DNA of 64,000 nt from Paracoccus sp. M683. Lineage in GTDB: Bacteria; Pseudomonadota; Alphaproteobacteria; Rhodobacterales; Rhodobacteraceae. The notes under the pieces are model-generated. The model searched no databases. It was not told where the DNA came from and saw nothing but the letters and a program-made list of their open reading frames with translations. A program made the translations under genes and the position numbers. Below are positions 62,984 through 64,000 of this stretch, in pieces. The stretch is from positions 393,778 through 457,777 of the forward strand of contig NZ_VKDF01000005.1 in the NCBI RefSeq assembly GCF_007096355.1, written 5' to 3'. Position 1 is the first letter of the stretch. Every line of letters starts with the position of its first letter.

Positions 62984-63474
62984 AGCATCAGCGGGATGTG
63001 ATAGGCCGCGGCGGCGATCATTGTGGCGATGCCGGCAAACAGCCCGGCCCACAGATCATCCAGCATCACACCTGGCGCATCGCCGCGACGGTCGGCGCGA
63101 CCGACCAGCCAGGGTTTCCAGATGTCGAACAGCCGGAAGAACAGAAAGGCTGCGACCCAGCCCGGCCAGGGAAAGCTGTCGGCACCCAACCCCGCAAACC
63201 AGAATCCGGCGGCGGGAAAGCACAGGGCCAGCCATTGCCCGGCGACCTCGTCGATGACGATCTCGCTGCGGTCGGGATCTGCCATTCCGGCGGTATGGCG
63301 GGCCACCGCCCAGAAGCCGATGGCCGTGACCGCGACCGTGGCGATGGCCAGCAGCGGGAAATGCCCGATGCGATAGATCAGCAGCCCAAGGGCTATCGCC
63401 ACGGCCGAGCCCCAGGTGCCGGGCGCGGGGCGCAGCAGGCCGGCGCCGAACCAGATGCTGAGAAGCCTTTCCAT
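62980..63474 (-). CDS. pgpA: Phosphatidylglycerophosphatase A
   Basis: Makes phosphatidylglycerol from its phosphate at the inner membrane. The 164-aa protein has LLRPAPGTWGSAVAIALG (conserved N-terminal motif), RSEIVIDEVAGQWLAL (the DExxG metal motif), and FRLFDIWKPWLVGRADRRGDAPGVMLDDLWAG, all standard, with about four hydrophobic stretches. The start is four bases after the ispDF stop; an operon ispDF-pgpA-pncC is evident. Confidence 0.94.
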   Translation of the reverse strand: MERLLSIWFGAGLLRPAPGTWGSAVAIALGLLIYRIGHFPLLAIATVAVTAIGFWAVARHTAGMADPDRSEIVIDEVAGQWLALCFPAAGFWFAGLGADSFPWPGWVAAFLFFRLFDIWKPWLVGRADRRGDAPGVMLDDLWAGLFAGIATMIAAAAYHIPLML

Positions 63475-63477
63475 GGT

Positions 63478-64000
63478 TCAGCCTTTCATCAGGGTGCAGG
63501 TGGCGATGGCCGCGATGCCCTCGCCCCGGCCGGTGAAGCCCAACCGTTCCGAGGTGGTGGCCTTGACGCTGATCCGTTCGGGATCAAGCGTCATGATCTG
63601 CGCCAGCCGGGCCTGCATGGCGCTGGCATGGGGGCCGATCTTGGGCATTTCGCAGATCAGGGTCACATCGGCATTTCCGAAGGCAAAGCCCTTTTCGCGG
63701 GCCAGATCGGCGGCATGGCGCAGGAAAATCGCGCTGTCGGCGCCTTTCCATTGTGGGTCGGATGGCGGGAAATGGCGACCGATATCGCCCATCGCCAAGG
63801 CGCCATAGATGGCATCGGTCAGGGCGTGCATGCCGACATCGGCATCGGAATGACCGATGAGGCCGTGGGTGTGGGGGATCTGGATGCCGCAGAGCCAGAC
63901 GTGATCGCCGGGGCCAAGCGCGTGAACGTCGAAGCCATTGCCCATGCGGATGTCCATGGTGCCCTCCAATATGCGTTCGGCGCGGGTGAAATCGCCCGGC
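63478..64000 (-). CDS. ispDF: IspDF bifunctional isoprenoid enzyme, IspF domain and linker (cut by window end)
   Basis: The IspF half (2C-methyl-D-erythritol 2,4-cyclodiphosphate synthase) is complete: [19 protein letters not shown] with metal Asp/His, [16 protein letters not shown] with the second metal His, and [19 protein letters not shown] at the end. Upstream of the usual IspF start ([12 protein letters not shown]) the frame stays open to the window edge and reads [13 protein letters not shown], which is the C-terminus of an IspD domain. Alphaproteobacteria commonly fuse IspD and IspF, so this is a fusion whose IspD part lies outside the window. Confidence 0.92.
   Translation of the reverse strand, partial: PGDFTRAERILEGTMDIRMGNGFDVHALGPGDHVWLCGIQIPHTHGLIGHSDADVGMHALTDAIYGALAMGDIGRHFPPSDPQWKGADSAIFLRHAADLAREKGFAFGNADVTLICEMPKIGPHASAMQARLAQIMTLDPERISVKATTSERLGFTGRGEGIAAIATCTLMKG

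Overview
This is high-GC DNA from an alphaproteobacterium of the order Rhodobacterales, most likely Paracoccus or a close relative. The evidence is the gene neighbourhoods (clpS-rsmC, lexA-moeA-moaC-trpCDG, cysE beside a gene transfer agent, an IspDF fusion), the direct-repeat SOS box of the GTTC-N7-GTTC type in front of lexA, and a complete RcGTA-type structural gene cluster. There are no insertion sequences, CRISPR arrays, rRNA genes or replication origins. The only tRNA is tRNA-Pro(TGG) at about 24.96 kb.

Layout. 0-8 kb: the end of clpS, an RsmC-like methyltransferase, a degenerate short-chain dehydrogenase, a lipoprotein, heme genes (hemF, hemE, hemC) and amino-acid/metabolite exporters around an Lrp-type regulator, one exporter being a broken remnant. 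8-20 kb: lexA, molybdopterin genes (moeA, moaC) and tryptophan genes; trpG-trpD-trpC read leftward, trpE reads rightward behind a PpiD-like foldase, and an aminotransferase and a Glu-Pro repeat protein lie between the two groups. 20-30 kb: purine salvage (gpt), type II fatty-acid synthesis (fabI, fabF), pdxH, a double cold-shock-domain protein, a DUF192 protein, the tRNA with a decayed RTX gene beside it, mltG and a phasin-like protein.

30.2-45.1 kb: an unbroken gene transfer agent cluster in canonical order: small terminase, large terminase, portal, small g3.5 protein, protease, capsid, adaptor, stopper, tail terminator, tail tube, tail chaperones, tape measure, distal tail, hub, peptidase, megatron fibre and a DUF2793 protein. 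It has no integrase, replication or lysis genes, as expected of a domesticated GTA rather than a prophage. A promoter-like sequence followed by an intrinsic-terminator-like hairpin precedes the first gene, and further hairpins lie between g2/g3, g4/g5 and g5/g6. These suggest RNA-level control of particle production.

45-64 kb: cysE, pyrD, a secreted 5'-nucleotidase, a lysophospholipase-like hydrolase, an SCP2 protein, a TPR protein, a Suv3-like helicase with an S4 RNA-binding protein, ferredoxin fdxA, the RNA-polymerase-binding regulator carD with a short upstream ORF, a PadR regulator divergent from a membrane protein with a palindromic operator between them, an NTF2-like gene split by one amber codon, a manganese-type pyrophosphatase with a HAD hydrolase, and a run of tightly packed genes (maoC, ribF, YcgN-type, threonine aldolase) meeting a leftward unit (ispDF, pgpA, pncC) tail to tail.
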